Assembly (NCBI GenBank): GCA_023079485.1
Contig: CM041108.1
Span: 5,733,321-5,797,320, forward strand
Length of the DNA: 64,000 nucleotides
From: Archilochus colubris
Lineage: Eukaryota > Chordata > Aves > Apodiformes > Trochilidae
Direction of reading: 5' to 3'
The notes under the pieces: model-generated
Told to the model about the DNA's origin: nothing
What the model saw: only the letters and a program-made list of their open reading frames with translations
Database searches by the model: none
In this document: one piece after another, positions 1 to 15,000 of the stretch
How the letters are laid out: each line of letters starts with the position of its first letter
Numbering within the stretch: the first letter of the stretch is position 1
Translations under genes and position numbers: made by a program

Positions 1-3000
1 GAGGCAGGCTGGGGGGCTCGTCAGCCAGAGACAGCCCCAGCCCCGGCTTTGCTCTGGCCTCCATCACCTCCTGTAGGAAATCACTTCAGTTACCCAGATG
101 TGAGTGTACAGTCGTGCTGCCCGCGGGCTGCCCCCCGCTCCCCCGCCAGCCCCGCTCTCCTACGCAAATCGCTTTTCACGCTCCCTTAATTGAAACTGTC
201 AGATGGGCTTTACCTTTTTTTTTTTTTTTTTTCCCCTCTACATTTTTTTTATTTTATTTTGTGGCGATACAGACGTATTAATTCCACTATGGATATCCCA
301 GCAGCAGCTAGGAGAGATCAATAAAATGAGGTTGCATCTGTGACATATATATTACAGGAGCGGCCCCGGCAGTATTTCATCAGGAAAGCCAAGCCCAGTG
401 CACGCGTGCAGAGCACGTTGGGTTGGGGAAGATACAGAATTATTGACTGGCTTTAGTGGCACCACTTGGCCATGCCCCACTACAGCTGGCACAGGAAAGG
501 GGTGAGGAGCAGCCCCTCCAAGAGCTCATGGCTCTGCACATCTCCTGTCCCCCAGCCGTAAGACCCAAGTCTGGGGCAGCAGCATTGGTGGTTGGTTTTT
601 TTTTTTTTAGGTCTTCTCTGAGTTTGTTCTGGGGCTTGAGGGTACTAGAGCAGGGTTTTGGGCTGGGTGCAGTGGCTCCTGTTGCTTCCCACCCCCCACT
701 CGCCTCCCTCCAGAAATCCCCACAGCGGGGATTTGCGCTTTGATTATTTTCAAATACCAGTTTGTGTAAAATTTGATTTGAGGAAACATTTTTCTCCCTC
801 ATGCTGTAGGATTGAGGGCGTGTAATCCCTCCTAAATCGCCTGGACGGGGTTTGTATTGCAACGCCAGTATCGGAGTGAACAAAAGGGGATTAGACAGGA
901 AAATTCTGCGTGAAAACCTGCCACTCTTTGAGGGCTTTTAGTACAAAGAAGATAAGATAGGTAGAGCAGAGCCATTTTTAACCCAGTTTTTAATGCAAAG
1001 GAGAGGGGAGATGATGTTCATTTTAACCCTTTCCTTTCCTCTGAGGTGTGGGCTGCTTCTTGCCCTGTTGAAGTAAAGCCTGGATGGAGCCAAGGTGAGG
1101 TGTGGCTGTGCCATTGTCCCACCAGGGATAGATCATTGTCCACCACCCTGCCAGGGACGGATACTTGTCCCACCAGGGCTGGCTGGCTGTCCTGCCAGGG
1201 CTGGCTGGGATACAGGCATCCCATTGTCATGCTGCCTGTCAGGTTGCCATCAGTCAGGAGGCAGCATGGTGGCAGAGACAGCTGTCAACCTCTGCGGGCG
1301 GATCGCCGCCTGCAAATATATCAGAGGAGCTCAGCGAGTGCCAAGGCACATCAGGCCAGGGGAAGAGATGCTCCAGGGGGAGATGAAAGGATCCCTTCAG
1401 TGGAATTCATGTGGAATAAGCTTTCCATAGGAGATATTTCCTCCTAATCCTCCTTAGCGTTCAGATGATGCCTTGAAGCATCAGGGGTTTACGTGCCTTT
1501 TAAAAATTCATTCTCTCTGCTAGCAGAGCAGGTGTGTGTGTTTGCAGCTGCCATGCCCGGGCCCCTCTGGTCTGGGGCTGCATGCTCAGACCCACCAGAG
1601 TCCCACTATGGAGAGTGTGTGGGTTGCTGGACTGCAAATGTGCTGGGCTGAGGCAGGTCACCCCGTGGGACTAGGGTGGTGAGGGCAAGCAAGAAGGTGG
1701 CCACAGGCACCCAGCACCTGCTCGTGGGATGGGAAACTGCAGCCTGAGCCCCATCCATCTGCCCCTGCTCACTGCAGCAGGACTTAAGGCATAATATTCC
1801 ACTGATCGGGTCAAGGGATACGTGTTGGTTATGACAATTAATTGCCACTAAAACCTGTCTGATACCCGGATTTGCAGGGTGGCAGGAGAGCCGAGTGCTG
1901 GGATGCTCCTCCAGCCAGAGCCATCTCCCCATAGCAGAAAGTAAATCCTTTGTCCTACAAAAACAGGCAAGAAATGGCTGGGGACTCACTTCTGCTGCCC
2001 GCATTGCCCCAGGCTGCTCTGTCCTCTGTGTTCCTTTGCCCTGCCTGTGTCTGTAAATGGGGTGGGAGGAGGAGAGAAGCCCTGTGCCTGCTCAGCTTGG
2101 CAGCAGCGGGGTGGCTGCACCACAAACCGCTTGCCCAAGTGTTCAAGTCCTGCAGGCGGGAGGAGGGAGGTCAGAACTGCACGGGAAGTAATGAACTGAG
2201 CTCTTCTTGGAATATGCAGCGGCCCAACAAGAATCAGAAAATTAATTATCTTCTGTAATTAGTGTAATGACCTACACTATTATAGGTTATTTACAGCAGG
2301 AATAAAACTTCCCCCTATAAATGTCAGGCTGTTTGTGCCGTTGGAACGCTGAGGCTGGAGCAAAGCCCGTGCTGGGAGCAGGGAGGGTCTGCGTGGGCTT
2401 TCTGGCACGTGGGTGCTGAGCTGCCCCTGCCAAGGGTGCTGGTCTCCTCTGGGACACTGCTGATGCTGAGACCTCCCTGTTCCCCAGGCTGGGCATGTCT
2501 GGAGAGGCTCAGAATGGAGCCAGGAAGCCACAGTTGTGTCTTCACAGCTCCCATACTGCCCGTTTCTGTGTCTGGGGGGATGTGACCTGGGCCTGGGAGC
2601 TCTGTTTCTTGGGGATGGTCCCATCCTGCTCCGCTCTTCCCTTCTCTGCCCTTGGCACTGGCCAGCGAGGGGAGGATGGGGGGAAGTTGTTGGCATGGCG
2701 AGGGTAACCTGAGAATTGCCTGACATTTCAGCGTGAAGGATCATGGCTCTTGCATTATTAAAGGCTTGGTGATAAAATGCCTTACCTGTCACTGAGAACC
2801 TACATCAATAATTTAGTTTGGCACCTGGTGATTCAAATGAAATACGCACTGGCCCAACTCCCCTCCTGGAGTGATGCTGGGGCTGCAGTGACACCTGATA
2901 TGATGCTGTCCCCAACCCCACTGTGGGTCCAGAGAGAGCAGGCTGCCCCCCTGGAAGAGCCAGCACAGCCAGGCATGGGGACAGGGCTGCTGCTGGAGCA

Positions 3001-6000
3001 CTGTAATGTCTGGTATCACCTTGCTGTACACACACAGAGTGGAGCTCTTGAAACTGAGAGTGTCTTCCTTCCAACAGACCCTTCATGTAATTTGAATGTA
3101 CAATCGAGGGTTTTTATAGCTTAATATTCCAGTGTTTGTGGTGCATCCTGGAATTTAAGTGTCTTAAACGTAATTATTGTTAATTGCTCACACGATTCTA
3201 TAAACTCATCCAATTAAAAAAAAGTTATTAACTTTATAAAATATCGCAGGCATCCCACAGTGCAATATATTTGCAGGAAATAGCAGCTCGAGCAGCAGAG
3301 CTGGAAGGCAGCAAGGTTGAAGCAATGGCACCGTGTGCTCCTGCAGCTCATGTCCCCTCCCCAGGCAGTTGGGGAAGTGGCATCTAGAGCACCCCAGCAG
3401 GAGCATTGCCCCCAGTTTGTACCCAAACACCCTAGGGAGCATCTGAGGATGGCTGTTGGGATCTTCCTGAAGTTCCTCCCTCCAGAGCTTGCCTCTAAGC
3501 TCCCACTCCTTGAGCTGGGGGCAGTTGGAGCCAGCAGGACTGAGGGTGATAATCTGACAGTCCAGGTCCAGAATTTATAACCACGGATTTATTGTCCCCT
3601 GATTGCTCTGTGCTGCCATTGAACTCCTGCCCTGGAAGAGTTATTTAATGCACAGCCAGTGGAGTTGTGCTAATGCTGCCTTGTGCCCATCCATCTTCTC
3701 CAGCCTCCTCCTCTCGCTCGCCTCGTGGCACTGAGCTCCTGGGTGCTGGTCCATGGGGACACAGTGCTGGGTGGGCATGGGGTGTGTGGGGCAGCATCTG
3801 CCCTCCTGCTCCTCTGGCCTGGGTTAGAAGGTGTCTTCTCCCTTTCCATCTGCCTGCCTCATCGGCGGAGAAACAAATGGTCTGTAGGAAGGAGAGGAGA
3901 TGGGGAGAAAGGAAACTTTCCTTCAAATGAAGACAAAATTGAATTCAGTTCGTGACCGCAATGAGAAATTTCCACAAAAGCTTCATTTTGCTGAAGAAGT
4001 ATTTCCTATGGGATTGCTTCCACACAACCACCTGGGTAAGAAGATATTACAGCTGGTCAAATGCTTTCTCTGGAAGCTGGTTGTGATATTTGCCTTCTCT
4101 GTCTCTATCTGCATCCCTCCCCACATGGTGAGCGCAGCCACCAGCCAGGGCACCTCGTGCAGCTGCTGTGTGGGTTGGTGGCAATTAATCCCTTCTCTGA
4201 CCAGCAGAATTGTGCAGGTAGCTTTTCCATCTGAAGTAGCTGGGGATATTGTGGCTCCTAGGACAGTGACGGGCTGACAGAGCATGTGCGTGAAGCAGCA
4301 TTTGTCAAATTAATGAGGCATTATAAATTATACCCACAATTTTCTCTCCCATTTCCTGCCACCCCCTCCTGTCGCTGGCAAGGAGAGGGACCTGTGCAGA
4401 GCTGTTCCCTGGGGCCTGGGAGGAGCAGGGGCTCCCTGACTGAGCACCCACCTGGGGCCAGGACATGGGCACAGCCCCGTCAGGTGGATCAAGATAAAAA
4501 TGCTGGCTCTCGCTGGGAAACTTGATGTAACTGGTATTGATCTCTCTATTACCTCTGTGAAGGGCAGCTTCATTTTTCAAGCAAAACAATCTTTGTATCT
4601 GAAATATAGAAATTGATTTTGAAGTGGGGGCGGGCAGCGTTGGCGGGGAGGAGGAGGCTGAGCCACGGAATGAGAAGAGTCCTTCCAGAGTCAGGAGATG
4701 TGTCAGGCCTGTCTGATTGTGTTACCCACCATGCGGCACGGGAGTAATGGTGTCTGAAAGTCAGCAAATAAACTTTGCTGAAGGTCCTTCCCTTTTCCCC
4801 GCTGGAAGCGAGGGGCTGGCAGAGGGAGGCTGAGCTTGGGAAGAGCCCCATCCCTGGGAGCAAGGTGTCACCTGGGAGCTCCGTAGTGTGTCATGTACAG
4901 TGCTGGGAGGGACTGGGAGAGGCTCTGGGAGCAGCTGGGGCTCGGGCAGTGTGGGGAGCTGGGAGCTGAGCTTGGCAGGCAGCTTGGTTTTGGGGTTGTT
5001 ACAGTCCTGCTTAATTGGCTTGCGGGCTCCCTGCGCCAGGCGGACAGCGCATCTTAATGAGGGACTCTCAAAGATGGGTTTTTTTCCCTGGGACTGGAAC
5101 GAGGGGGTGTTTAATATTCATGTGTAGCTCTGCTCATTTGCAAAGTAACGAGGGAGTTGGGTTCCCTGCTGGCAGTGAGTGGTAAGGGGAGCTGAGCTCC
5201 TAAGTCACCTGCACATCAGGGTGCTGCCTCTGCCTGGCATGGACTGGGCTGGAGGTGGCCGTCCCGCTGGCATTGGGACACTGGCATGGTGCTTGGCATG
5301 GGCTGCAGGGTTTCCAGGGCAGTGCTGGTGCTAGAAACCTTTTTTCCATGCCTCTCATGGTTGAGGTGTGGACTCTCCTGCCACCAGCATTCATAGAGGT
5401 GATGTTCTCCACCAAAGGGAAGGAGGTGCTGGGAGCAGGAGCAGCTTCTCATGCTGGGTGTGAGCTCTGGGCACCTCCTGCATGGCCAGGCTGTGTGTGT
5501 ACAGCAAAATGGTGGCTCCTGCAGCCCTTTCCAGGGGATGATTGTGTTGAGCAGATTCCAGCCACATGGAGGGGACCAGGCCAGTGTCATCTGCTCGCAC
5601 TGCCCATCCACCCTGCCCAAACCCCTCGCACTCAGCCTGCCCTCTGCCAGCCCCAACCAAACCTGGGGAGCCCTGAGTGGAATACTGGCACCTGGCTAGT
5701 CGAGGAATCAAACTCTCATTCCTGGAGAGGATGCTTCCCCCATTTCCCTTTTCGTCTCTCCCTCCCTCCTGCTTTCTCTCCTTGTCATTTTAGCCTAGAT
5801 TAAAGAAAATCGGGTGCAGCACTGTGCGCATGTCCCGAGCGGCGCCTTTTCACAGCGCTGTACTGATGCCAAGCAATAATGACAGGTTCAAGCTTTTCTG
5901 CATCACAAATGAACTGCATGCAAATGGCTAGTCCTGAATGGAGAATAATTGCCAGCGCCGAGTCCTGCCTCCACCCAGCCAGCTCCACCTTGCTCCCGAG

Positions 6001-9000
6001 GGGACGAGGCCTCAAACGGTTAAGGGGACGGAGGCGCGGGGCGAGCGGGGAGCTGCCGTTTCCACTCTGCTAGAGCCTAACCTGTTAGTGCAGAGCTGTG
6101 TGAAGAATGTCAGGGATTTGTTCCGAGCGTTATCGAGATGTGGCTTTACATCTGTAAATCCTTTTACGCATCGCAGCTCAGCCGTGAGGTCTCCTCACGT
6201 GATGGGCAGCGCTGGGCCCCGGCCGGCAGCCGCCGATGGTGGAAGTGATGGAGCTTTTGGGGCTGACCACACAAGTGCTCTGATTTTGGGGTGAGGTGCC
6301 CACAAAAAGCTGCAGTTTTTATCTGAGGTCCAATCTGCAAGTAGCCAACCCTGTGTCAGCATCCCTGTGGGGATCTGGCCCAGCTTCTGTCAGCTGAGGC
6401 TTGGACCGAGTGCTGCTTGCTTTCCTGACGAAACATCCCTAGCACAAGTGGATTTAGCAAAGGCTTGTGACACTCTCCAGCAGCATCAGAAAAACATGCT
6501 CCATCATTCACTGTGATGTGTGCTGATGAGGGGAAAAAAAAAGGCTTGTTCATCCATCAGGAATTCAGTGATGCTGTCTCTAGGTGAGCAATTTGCCAGC
6601 GTTACCTGGTGTCTCTCATTAGACACAAGATGTAACAGTCTCATTTACTCTTTGGGCTTCCTGCCACTTTGTTACTTCTGCATTTGACTTTGCATGTGAA
6701 ACTTGAGCTCATTTTTAGCCCCTGTTGAACTTGGCTTTCAAATTCTTGCTCATTAAGCCCAATCACAGTGTGTGGGCCCCGTGTGCAGAAGAGGAGTTTG
6801 GAAGCCAAAAAAGTGCCCTGGTGTCTGCTGCCATCAGGCATTGCAGAGCAGCCTGTGTGTGTTTCAAAGACAAAGGGAAGCAGATCCTTCCCTCCCATCA
6901 CTGGGTCTTACCTTTGCCCAGTGCCCTGGCTTTGGCAGCCTTTGAACTGTGCTCTTTACAGGTTTGTGGGCTTGTAGCTTTTTAATACATCTGTGTTTTT
7001 ACATCAGGTTTGATTGATGCTCTGTCACGGTTTAACACTGCCCAAACCAGGACGTGCTCTCAGCCCATTTAGGGATTGTTAGACGTTAAAGAAGAGGGGC
7101 AGAAAGGGCAAGGACTCAGCTTCCTCTGAGGAAGCAGAACCAGGGGCTTGAGCAGGTGTTCTGTGGCCAGAGCTTTGATTGTGGTGGGAGCAGAGACAGC
7201 AGAAGATGAAGGTGGGGACACGTTTCAGTTCTGTTCCCCTCACTGCCCCTGTGTTTCCGTGGGTTCAGCTTCTGCTCTTGCTGGACATAAGGTGTGAAAG
7301 CAGGCAAGGGGGAGGGCAAAGCTGTGGGTGCTGCTGGCTCACAGAGCTCCCCTGCACAGAGGGACAGGGCAGCTGCTGCCATTCCCTGAGCTCCCAAAAT
7401 TTCCTGCAGCCATCCTGGCAGTCAGAGCGTGCAGGTGACCTGGGCCTGTCGTGCAGCCATGCTGGATGCTCGAGCAGCTGGCACAGTATAGCTCACTGGT
7501 GTCATCTCTTTCCATCCTGTTTCTGTGGTCAGGAAGAGTCCTCTTTGTTTTTAAGTGAGTCCCTCCTATTTGTCTCTCCCTTACCACGTCATCTGAGCTT
7601 CCTCCTCTCCTTGCTGATTTACATGCACTGGTTTAGGATGCACTTCAGGCTTGACACAGGCAAAGGACCAAGGAATTCAAACAGCAATGAACTGAACTGT
7701 AGGATGTATAAGCAGTGACTTGTGAATGATTCTGGAAGATGCAGACGATGAAAGCAGTGTTCCAGAGGGCTTGGTTTTGTGGTGAGACAAACGAGCCTGT
7801 TAGAAGCAGCTTCTGTATCTTTACAGCACTGCTTTAGTTGTCACCACGGCTCAGGTCTCCAGGAGGGAGAGGGTGAAGAAGAGTTATCTGCAACCTGACC
7901 AGGGAGCAGGTGGTAATCACCAAAATGTCTCTACCTGATGCTGGAGTATCAGTGTCTGTGTCGGGCACACAGAAAGGGATGATTTCTTTCCCCTGAGCAA
8001 GAGGAAAGCCCATGGTGTTTAATACGCTGTAGGCTCATACTAACCACAGTGGAGGAATGGTGTTGGGATATGCATTACAGTGATAATTCTGCAAATTCCA
8101 GAGCATTAGTGTTATTAAAATGTCAGACTGCTATCTTTCTCAGCATTAAACTCTTAATGCATTTTATCCTTTCACACTCACAGTACTTCAAGTTAAAGCA
8201 TGACCAAAAAAAGTGGTTACAGAGCAGAGGATTAGCAGGACAGAAAACGAGTGTGCCCTGTTGCAAGGCTGCCATGCTTCCTTTAGCACGTGTGCCTTTC
8301 AGGCAGGTTAAACTCCAGCAAGACATGTTCACTTTTGTGACAACAGCCTGAAACTTGCTTGCGTTGCCCAAAGGGAGCGTTAGCAGCAGTGCTGAGCTTT
8401 TCACGTTGTTGGAAAAGAGCTGCTGCAGCTGGATTTGGCCAGTAATCCCAGGTGTGCACACAAACTCACTGCAGTAAAAATTACTGGAAAGAAAATCGGT
8501 TCTGTCCTGGCTCAAAGCAGGACAGCCCCACAACCAAGGGGCAGGAGAAAAGCTTCTCTGTACCTGCAGATGCAAAGGTGGCCTGGGGCTTGTGGCCATA
8601 GGCAGACTTCTGCAGATACCCAGGTGAAATCTCAAGGGAGAAAGTGTTCAGGAGAATGAAAATGTTTGCTCGTATCTCCTCACATCCGTGGCACATATGC
8701 TGGCTGGCTGTACTTCTTCTTCAGACCATCTTGGATGGCACTTCCTACTCCTCGGAGCTTCCCAGGGAAGCCACTACATCTGTAGGTGGGAATACACGCT
8801 GGCAGCTGCCAGGTTTTCACAAGGAAGATGAGGAGCTGAACCTTCCCACAGGCACGCTCAGAGCCCCTGTAGTGCAAAAAAAACCCAACCCTCTGGTCCC
8901 TGACCCCTTCCCCCGTGGAGCTGGGAGGGAAAAGAGAGGGGATGGGGAGGGACCCCCGGACTCCCCTCCCGTGCCCGGGGCAGGCGCTGTCCACAGTTCC

Positions 9001-12000
9001 GGCCGCTGTCCTCGGTGCTGCCACCCCCACGGCAGGGCCGTGTTTTTCCTGGCATTTCCCTGGAAATGCTGAGTTTTGTCCCTGTGCTGAGCCCACTGGC
9101 CTGGGCTGCCCTCGGTCCCTGCCCTTTTGCTGCTTTTCCCCCCACGGAGTTGGAGCTCACTTCCTGCACGGGGCTGCTTTCAGTGCCGCGCCTCCTCGTA
9201 CGGCGGCGGAGAGGATTCGAGTCCCCAGGCAGTGAATTAGGAGGTGGTAGCTGCTCATTTTTCATCTCTGTGATAAAAAATCTAATGCAATCATCAAAAA
9301 ATAAAGCTGCGTTTTTCATGTCTTCGCCATTAGGAATGTCTCTTGCTACTGCTCTCTTTTCCCTCCTACCCCCAAATTATTGAGGTCTCAGCAGTGTTTA
9401 AAATCTCATGGAAATTTGCTTTCGGATGCCAGCAAAGGGGTGGGAGTTTGAGTAATCTCTAGGGCCTTAACATTCTAGAAGCAGTGTGTTCCCTTAATAA
9501 AAACATTTTTTATCTGGAAACATAGCTGTTATTTTTCCAAAGGCATCACCCTGAATGGGGGCTATTCTTTCTTGTCCTTTAGCTTAAGATATTACAACTC
9601 TTGGGAGACGTTCTCCTGGTTTAGCAGCCATAACCTCTCATTTATTGCATGTGTGGCCACAGCAGCCCCCTCAGATAATTTGGTTTAGGACTGTGAAATT
9701 TGCCTTCAAAACTGAAATTGAATCCATTCTCTGCTTTCAGCAGCGTGATGGGTTTCTGCATGTCTCTCTTTCCCAAGGATGTTTGCAGTTATTGATGCTG
9801 AGTGCGGCTATTTATCACAGACAATACAGAACAAAGAAGAATTTATTAATAAGCCTCCTGTTCCCATATGCTTTCCTGAGGAACCTGGAGCATGCTATTT
9901 TCTCCTTGCCCCATTTATATCTACATGGTTTTGCTCCTGTCCAGTCAGATTAAATGCTTGCTGAGGAACAGAGGTTGCTCCACGGTGGATGGAAGGGTTA
10001 GATGCAGTGTGTCAGGGAGGCTGCGTGGGTTATTGGCTTGCAATAAACGAGGGAAATAACGTGGAGTCCCACGAGACTGGCACCACAATGGGAGGCAGAA
10101 GAGTGGGGCTGTGTGCCATCTCAGTGTTTGCCCATCCCTTAGCAGTGGTGGCAAGGTGGGCTCAGCAGTAGTGGAGAGAGGGAGTGGATGTTTTCGGGGA
10201 GCTCCTGCCTGAGCTACCAGACGTTAGGGACACTGTGGTTCCTGCTGCTCTTGCCAATGAGAATGGGCCTAGGGAAGCTCTGATGGGTTTTTTTCCCCCT
10301 TGTGCCTCTTAGGCGCTAATTAAAGGTCAGTCACCATTTGCATTCAGTGCATTTCTCTCCTTCCCTGGGCAGCTGTAGCAGCAGAGGGTTGGTTTCCATT
10401 CCACCAAGCTGTGGCTGCAGCGGCAGCCCCGGGGTGACAGCACCCACTCCCACCACCAGAAACCCAGTGGTCCTGCCAGCGTCTGCTCCTGTTCTCCAGC
10501 CCCCCGGGATGACTGTTAGGCATTTATAGGTTGTTCTCCATGGATACACACGCGGGCACGTTGGTAAAAATACATGAGCACAGCAGTATATTTATCTGTA
10601 GTGCAGGGAAAGCAGCGCGGGCTGTGAGCTGATTCCCGCGGGTGGAACAGCAGCCTCCCCTCCCAGCACTTTCAAAGGGGAGCTCTGCTGGTAATTAGTG
10701 CAAATATTTTGAATACAGAGCTCATCACGGGCCTTTGTCATGGTGACAGGCAGTGACCCGAGGTGCATTTCTTCTTTCTTAATGTACCTGGAATATGTAA
10801 TTAAGAGGTGACTAAAAGATTCTTTATCATTCTTTGTTTTCTGATGCGGCAGGCTGTTATGAAATGCTGCCCCCTCCTTCTGTGGCTCGCAGCTCCCCGT
10901 GACAAATGCGGGGATTGATGTTTGCTCTGCTCCTCAAATCACTCTGAGATGGTTCCTCCATTCCCAAGGTGTTATACCTGCACCTGCCTTCTGTTGGGCC
11001 CTGGCTCGAAGAGCCAGAACTGCTGAGGGAAAGGCCACTCAGTCAGCAGGCAACTTGCCTGAGCGGGGCTGCAGGAAGGAAATCGGTAGAAATAAGCCTG
11101 GAACGCAGGGCAGAGAGGGCAGGATGGTCATGGCAGAGAGGTGTAGCTACCTGCAGCAACACCCTGCTAGCTCCCAACACCCTGTGCCGAGTGACATTAG
11201 AGACACAGGCTGGCCCCATGCTGCTGCACGCAGCCGGGCTCTGATACGCTGCGGTAAATGCAGCGTGACAGCACCTGAGCACGGCTACGTGCAGAGCAGC
11301 TGTCGGCTGGCTGGGCTGCAGCACGTCGCCATTTCATCAATTATAAAGCGCTCCCCCTGCCACGAGCAGGAGCCCAGAAGCCCGGACTGGTAAAGGAGAC
11401 ATAATGAGATGTGAGAGCAACAGAAACTTGTGTGGAGGGATCTCAGTGCTTGGGTTGTGGCAGAGGGTGCCCGTCACTGCCCCATGGCCACGCTGAGTCC
11501 TTCACTGCTGGGCGCTCAGACCTCAAGTCCTCTCGCTCCTTTCCATGGTGGCACCCTCTCTTCTCATGCTGGAACAGTAGGAAAGGACAGGGGCTGTGGG
11601 ACCAGATCCTGCTCTGCCATCCTGGGGTCACCGAGGGAGCCTGGCAGCCTCCTGGCACCACTGACCCCCTTTGCTTTTTTCTTTCCTACTTATTTATTTG
11701 TGGGGTTATTGTTGCAGCTCGTGTGCTCTACCTGGCAATCCCACTCCCTTGCAGCGAAGGCAGGGCTTCTATTATGACTGGAGAGTGTCGTCTAGTGTTT
11801 TCTCTGAACGTATAATTTGCCATGTATGAAAACCATTTCCCGAATTAATTTACCTACTGCAAACAGTTTGTATTAATGAAAATGCATTTTTCATGTGGGT
11901 TTGCTGGAAAAGCTGGCTGGAGCTCAAGAGCTCACTTTATCCATCCGGCACGAGTAGGAGATAGAATTTGTTTAAAAATTAAATAAATAACACACCCACC

Positions 12001-15000
12001 CCCCATTTTTAATACAATATGGCCCAGCAATAATCTCCGAGGCGGACTGCAAGGGCTGCGGAAAGCTCCATCTGTGGCATTTTAATATGCAGCATTGTCT
12101 CCCTTTTTAATATCCCTCTTTCCCAGCGCGTGTTTGTGTGAGTGAGACGCGAGCTGCTGTCATCTTCCCAGGTCACATTTTGATGCTGGCAATGAGCAGA
12201 AGTGGAGATGGATGCAGCCGCCGAGCCCTTCCCATATTAACACGCATATTTTAGAATAATTGATGCCGAATTCATCCTGCAGCCTCGTTTCTCCTCAGCC
12301 TTCCCCCACCCCCTCTTTCATAGCTGCATGGAAAAAAAAAAAAATCCCGTGATCCGTCCAGATGGCAGCTGGGGGCTCTCTGCTGAGCTGGGCCCTGCTT
12401 GGGGCTTCGGAGGCTCCTCCTGGCTGGGGTGGGATCAGGGCTGGAGGTGGGGATGGTGTTGGGCACCGTCTGCACCTCTCCCACAGTGCTGGGTCTCAGG
12501 ACGGGCAGGGGCTCTGGCTTGGGGAGCACCAGTGATGCTCAGCAGGCTGGGGAGATCCCTCCTCTGGTCTGAGTGGCTGCAGCCCTGCTCTGCAGTGGCT
12601 GCTGGGACTCGTGATGGAGGTGGCACCGGGTAGTGGCACTTGGGATGGCACTTTCCAGCTGCCTGGCTTTCTGTAGAGGTGTGATACCGAAGTGCTTCCT
12701 GCAAACTTTACAGTCCTGCAGCAGGGAAGGGCAGAAGGAGGTTTTGCAGATGCTCTAAAATCAGGAGGTTTGGAAAATAATTCCAGACTAAGCCACTTGG
12801 AAAGCTTACTCTAGGTTTGGGGTTATTTTCAGTGACTGTGTGCTCTAAAAGCCCTACCAAGATCTTTCGTAGCAATAGCTGAGAATTAATTCAGGGTTGT
12901 TGGAAGGTTTTTGAGAGAGGCAAAAGAAGGTGCCAGGGTGCTCTCATGCAGATTGGTTTGCACTGCCCTCTCCCTTCCTGGCCTAGGTGAGATTTTGACC
13001 AGATTGGGTTCAAGCCTTGGTGACTGTCCCCATGTGGAGCTGGCTGCTTCATGGCAGGGTTTGTCCCTGGACTGAGTGTCCAGGCCCCACAGAGCACCCA
13101 GGGTGTGCAGCTGAGCCCGCAAATAATCCAAGGGGAATCGGAGGACATTTCCTGGGCTTGAACGTAAGCCTGGGCTTAAGTGTGAGCAGGACACAGGCTG
13201 GCAAAGACCTTGCTGTGCCACCCTCTGTGCCGTGCGTGGGTGATGGCAGGGGCTGGGGACACAGGGAAGGGGTCCTGGGCACCAGGTGCAGAGGCAGCAG
13301 AGCCTGCTGTGTGTGCTCCAGTGCTGTCCCATGTGGCTGTTGAGGGATCTGGTGTCAGTGTCCCCTGCAGCTCACTTTAGGAGGTTTGGGTGCCCTGATT
13401 GAGGCCATTCCTACACTCACATGTGTGTCCCCCGCCACCCTGCACTGGTGACATTGCAGCCCAGCCATTGTGGATTATTTTTCCCCTCAATATTCATCTG
13501 GCAGAGGAGCAGGTTGAGTAATTAGTGGATATGCATGAACTTTGCTGTGTTTTTTTAAGAGTTAAGAGGCTTGTGAGTTGGGCTGCTGGAGCTTGTGCCA
13601 CGGGCACTGCGTGGCAGCCAGGAGCACAGCTGGACTGTCCCGTGATGCTCTGTCACCTGCCCTGCAAGAGCTCAGCTTTCTGCAGCAGGACTGGGTCCCC
13701 AGCAGCCCTGCTCTCTGCTCTGCTTGGGCAAGTTGAGCTCCATGGGCCAGGAGCCCCCTTGCTTGGCTGTGTGTAGGCACTGCTCCTGCCCCTCCTTGCT
13801 CCCCTCATCACTTTTGGAGCTGGGCCCCGGGGCTGTCCTGGCACCGTGCATGCCACAAAGGTGCCACTGAAGCATATAGAGGAGGAGGGAGCCCTGGGCA
13901 GAAGGCCAGGGGCCACAGAGGTGACCCTGCAGGCCAGTGACCACAGCATCCACACTGGCCTCATGCCCCGAGCCACGCTGTGTCCTGGCAGGGAGGTGGA
14001 TGGGCACTTCTGGGAGCCCTCACATCAAGCCAAGCCCAAGGGGCTGTAGGAGCCAGGGGGAGGGGAGCAGGGCATAGCCCAGCCCCTCCCAGCAGGTGGA
14101 ACGTGTTGTGGCAGCATCTCCTCACATTTAAAGCCTTGCAGGGGCAGGGGGTCCACTCGCTCTCCTGGTAAGCTGCCCCAGCATCTCATTGCCCGTTGCT
14201 AGGAAATTGCATCTTATTTCAAGGTTGGATTTGCTGAAGTTGAGCTCCCAGCTGGGGACACTGCTGTGCCACTGTCAGGAGGACACAGAGTCTCTCTTCT
14301 CTGTGCCTGTGGTGGCTAGGCCACCTCTCCCAATGGGCACAGGGACTGTGCTGCATCCCACAACTCCTTAGTAATTCCTCCAGCCCTAACTCATTCCTGT
14401 GATCCTGCTTTGAACTATCCAGAGTCTTTCCCTGCTGCCTGTGAAGTGTGAGCTGTTACTCAGTGAGTCCCCTGTGCTCACCCAGAGGGGCTGCTGGTGG
14501 TGCAGGGTCAGCCAGCCCAGGGGTATGGCTTTCCTTCCAGGGTCTGGCTTTGCTCCTGGGCCTCTAACTGGGGCAGTGTCCATTTGCCTCATCTTAATCA
14601 TTATCAGTAGGATGGGGTGGATGCTGCAGCATGCAGGGAGGGGGCTGCTCCTCTGCCTTGCTCCCATCCCTGTTGCCTTGATCAAAACGTGCAGCCCAAT
14701 GCTCTGAGCGAGGTGGAAGGCAAAGAATAAACCCAACCGCCCTCTCCAAGCCATGCAGACTTCAGAGCAGCAGAGGAGGTTATGTCCTGGGGATTTTTTT
14801 TCTATTGCTTTTGCAGCACTAATGAGCAGGGAGGAAGTTCTGCTCTTTGTTCGAGTCGCGTTCGCTGATTTTTTTTTTCCCCTGGTGAGGAGCAGGGAGG
14901 GGAGGAGGGGATGCACCGCGCGTGCCTGCGTGGACACGTGGGACAGTGGCAGCAAACGGCAGCGTGGGCTCATTCCTCTTCACTCCCAAGATTTTAGCAA

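Noticed and set aside
14386..14973. 195-residue minus-strand frame in the long intron
   Set aside because: No motif, no splice sites in matching phase, and an equally long overlapping frame on the other strand.
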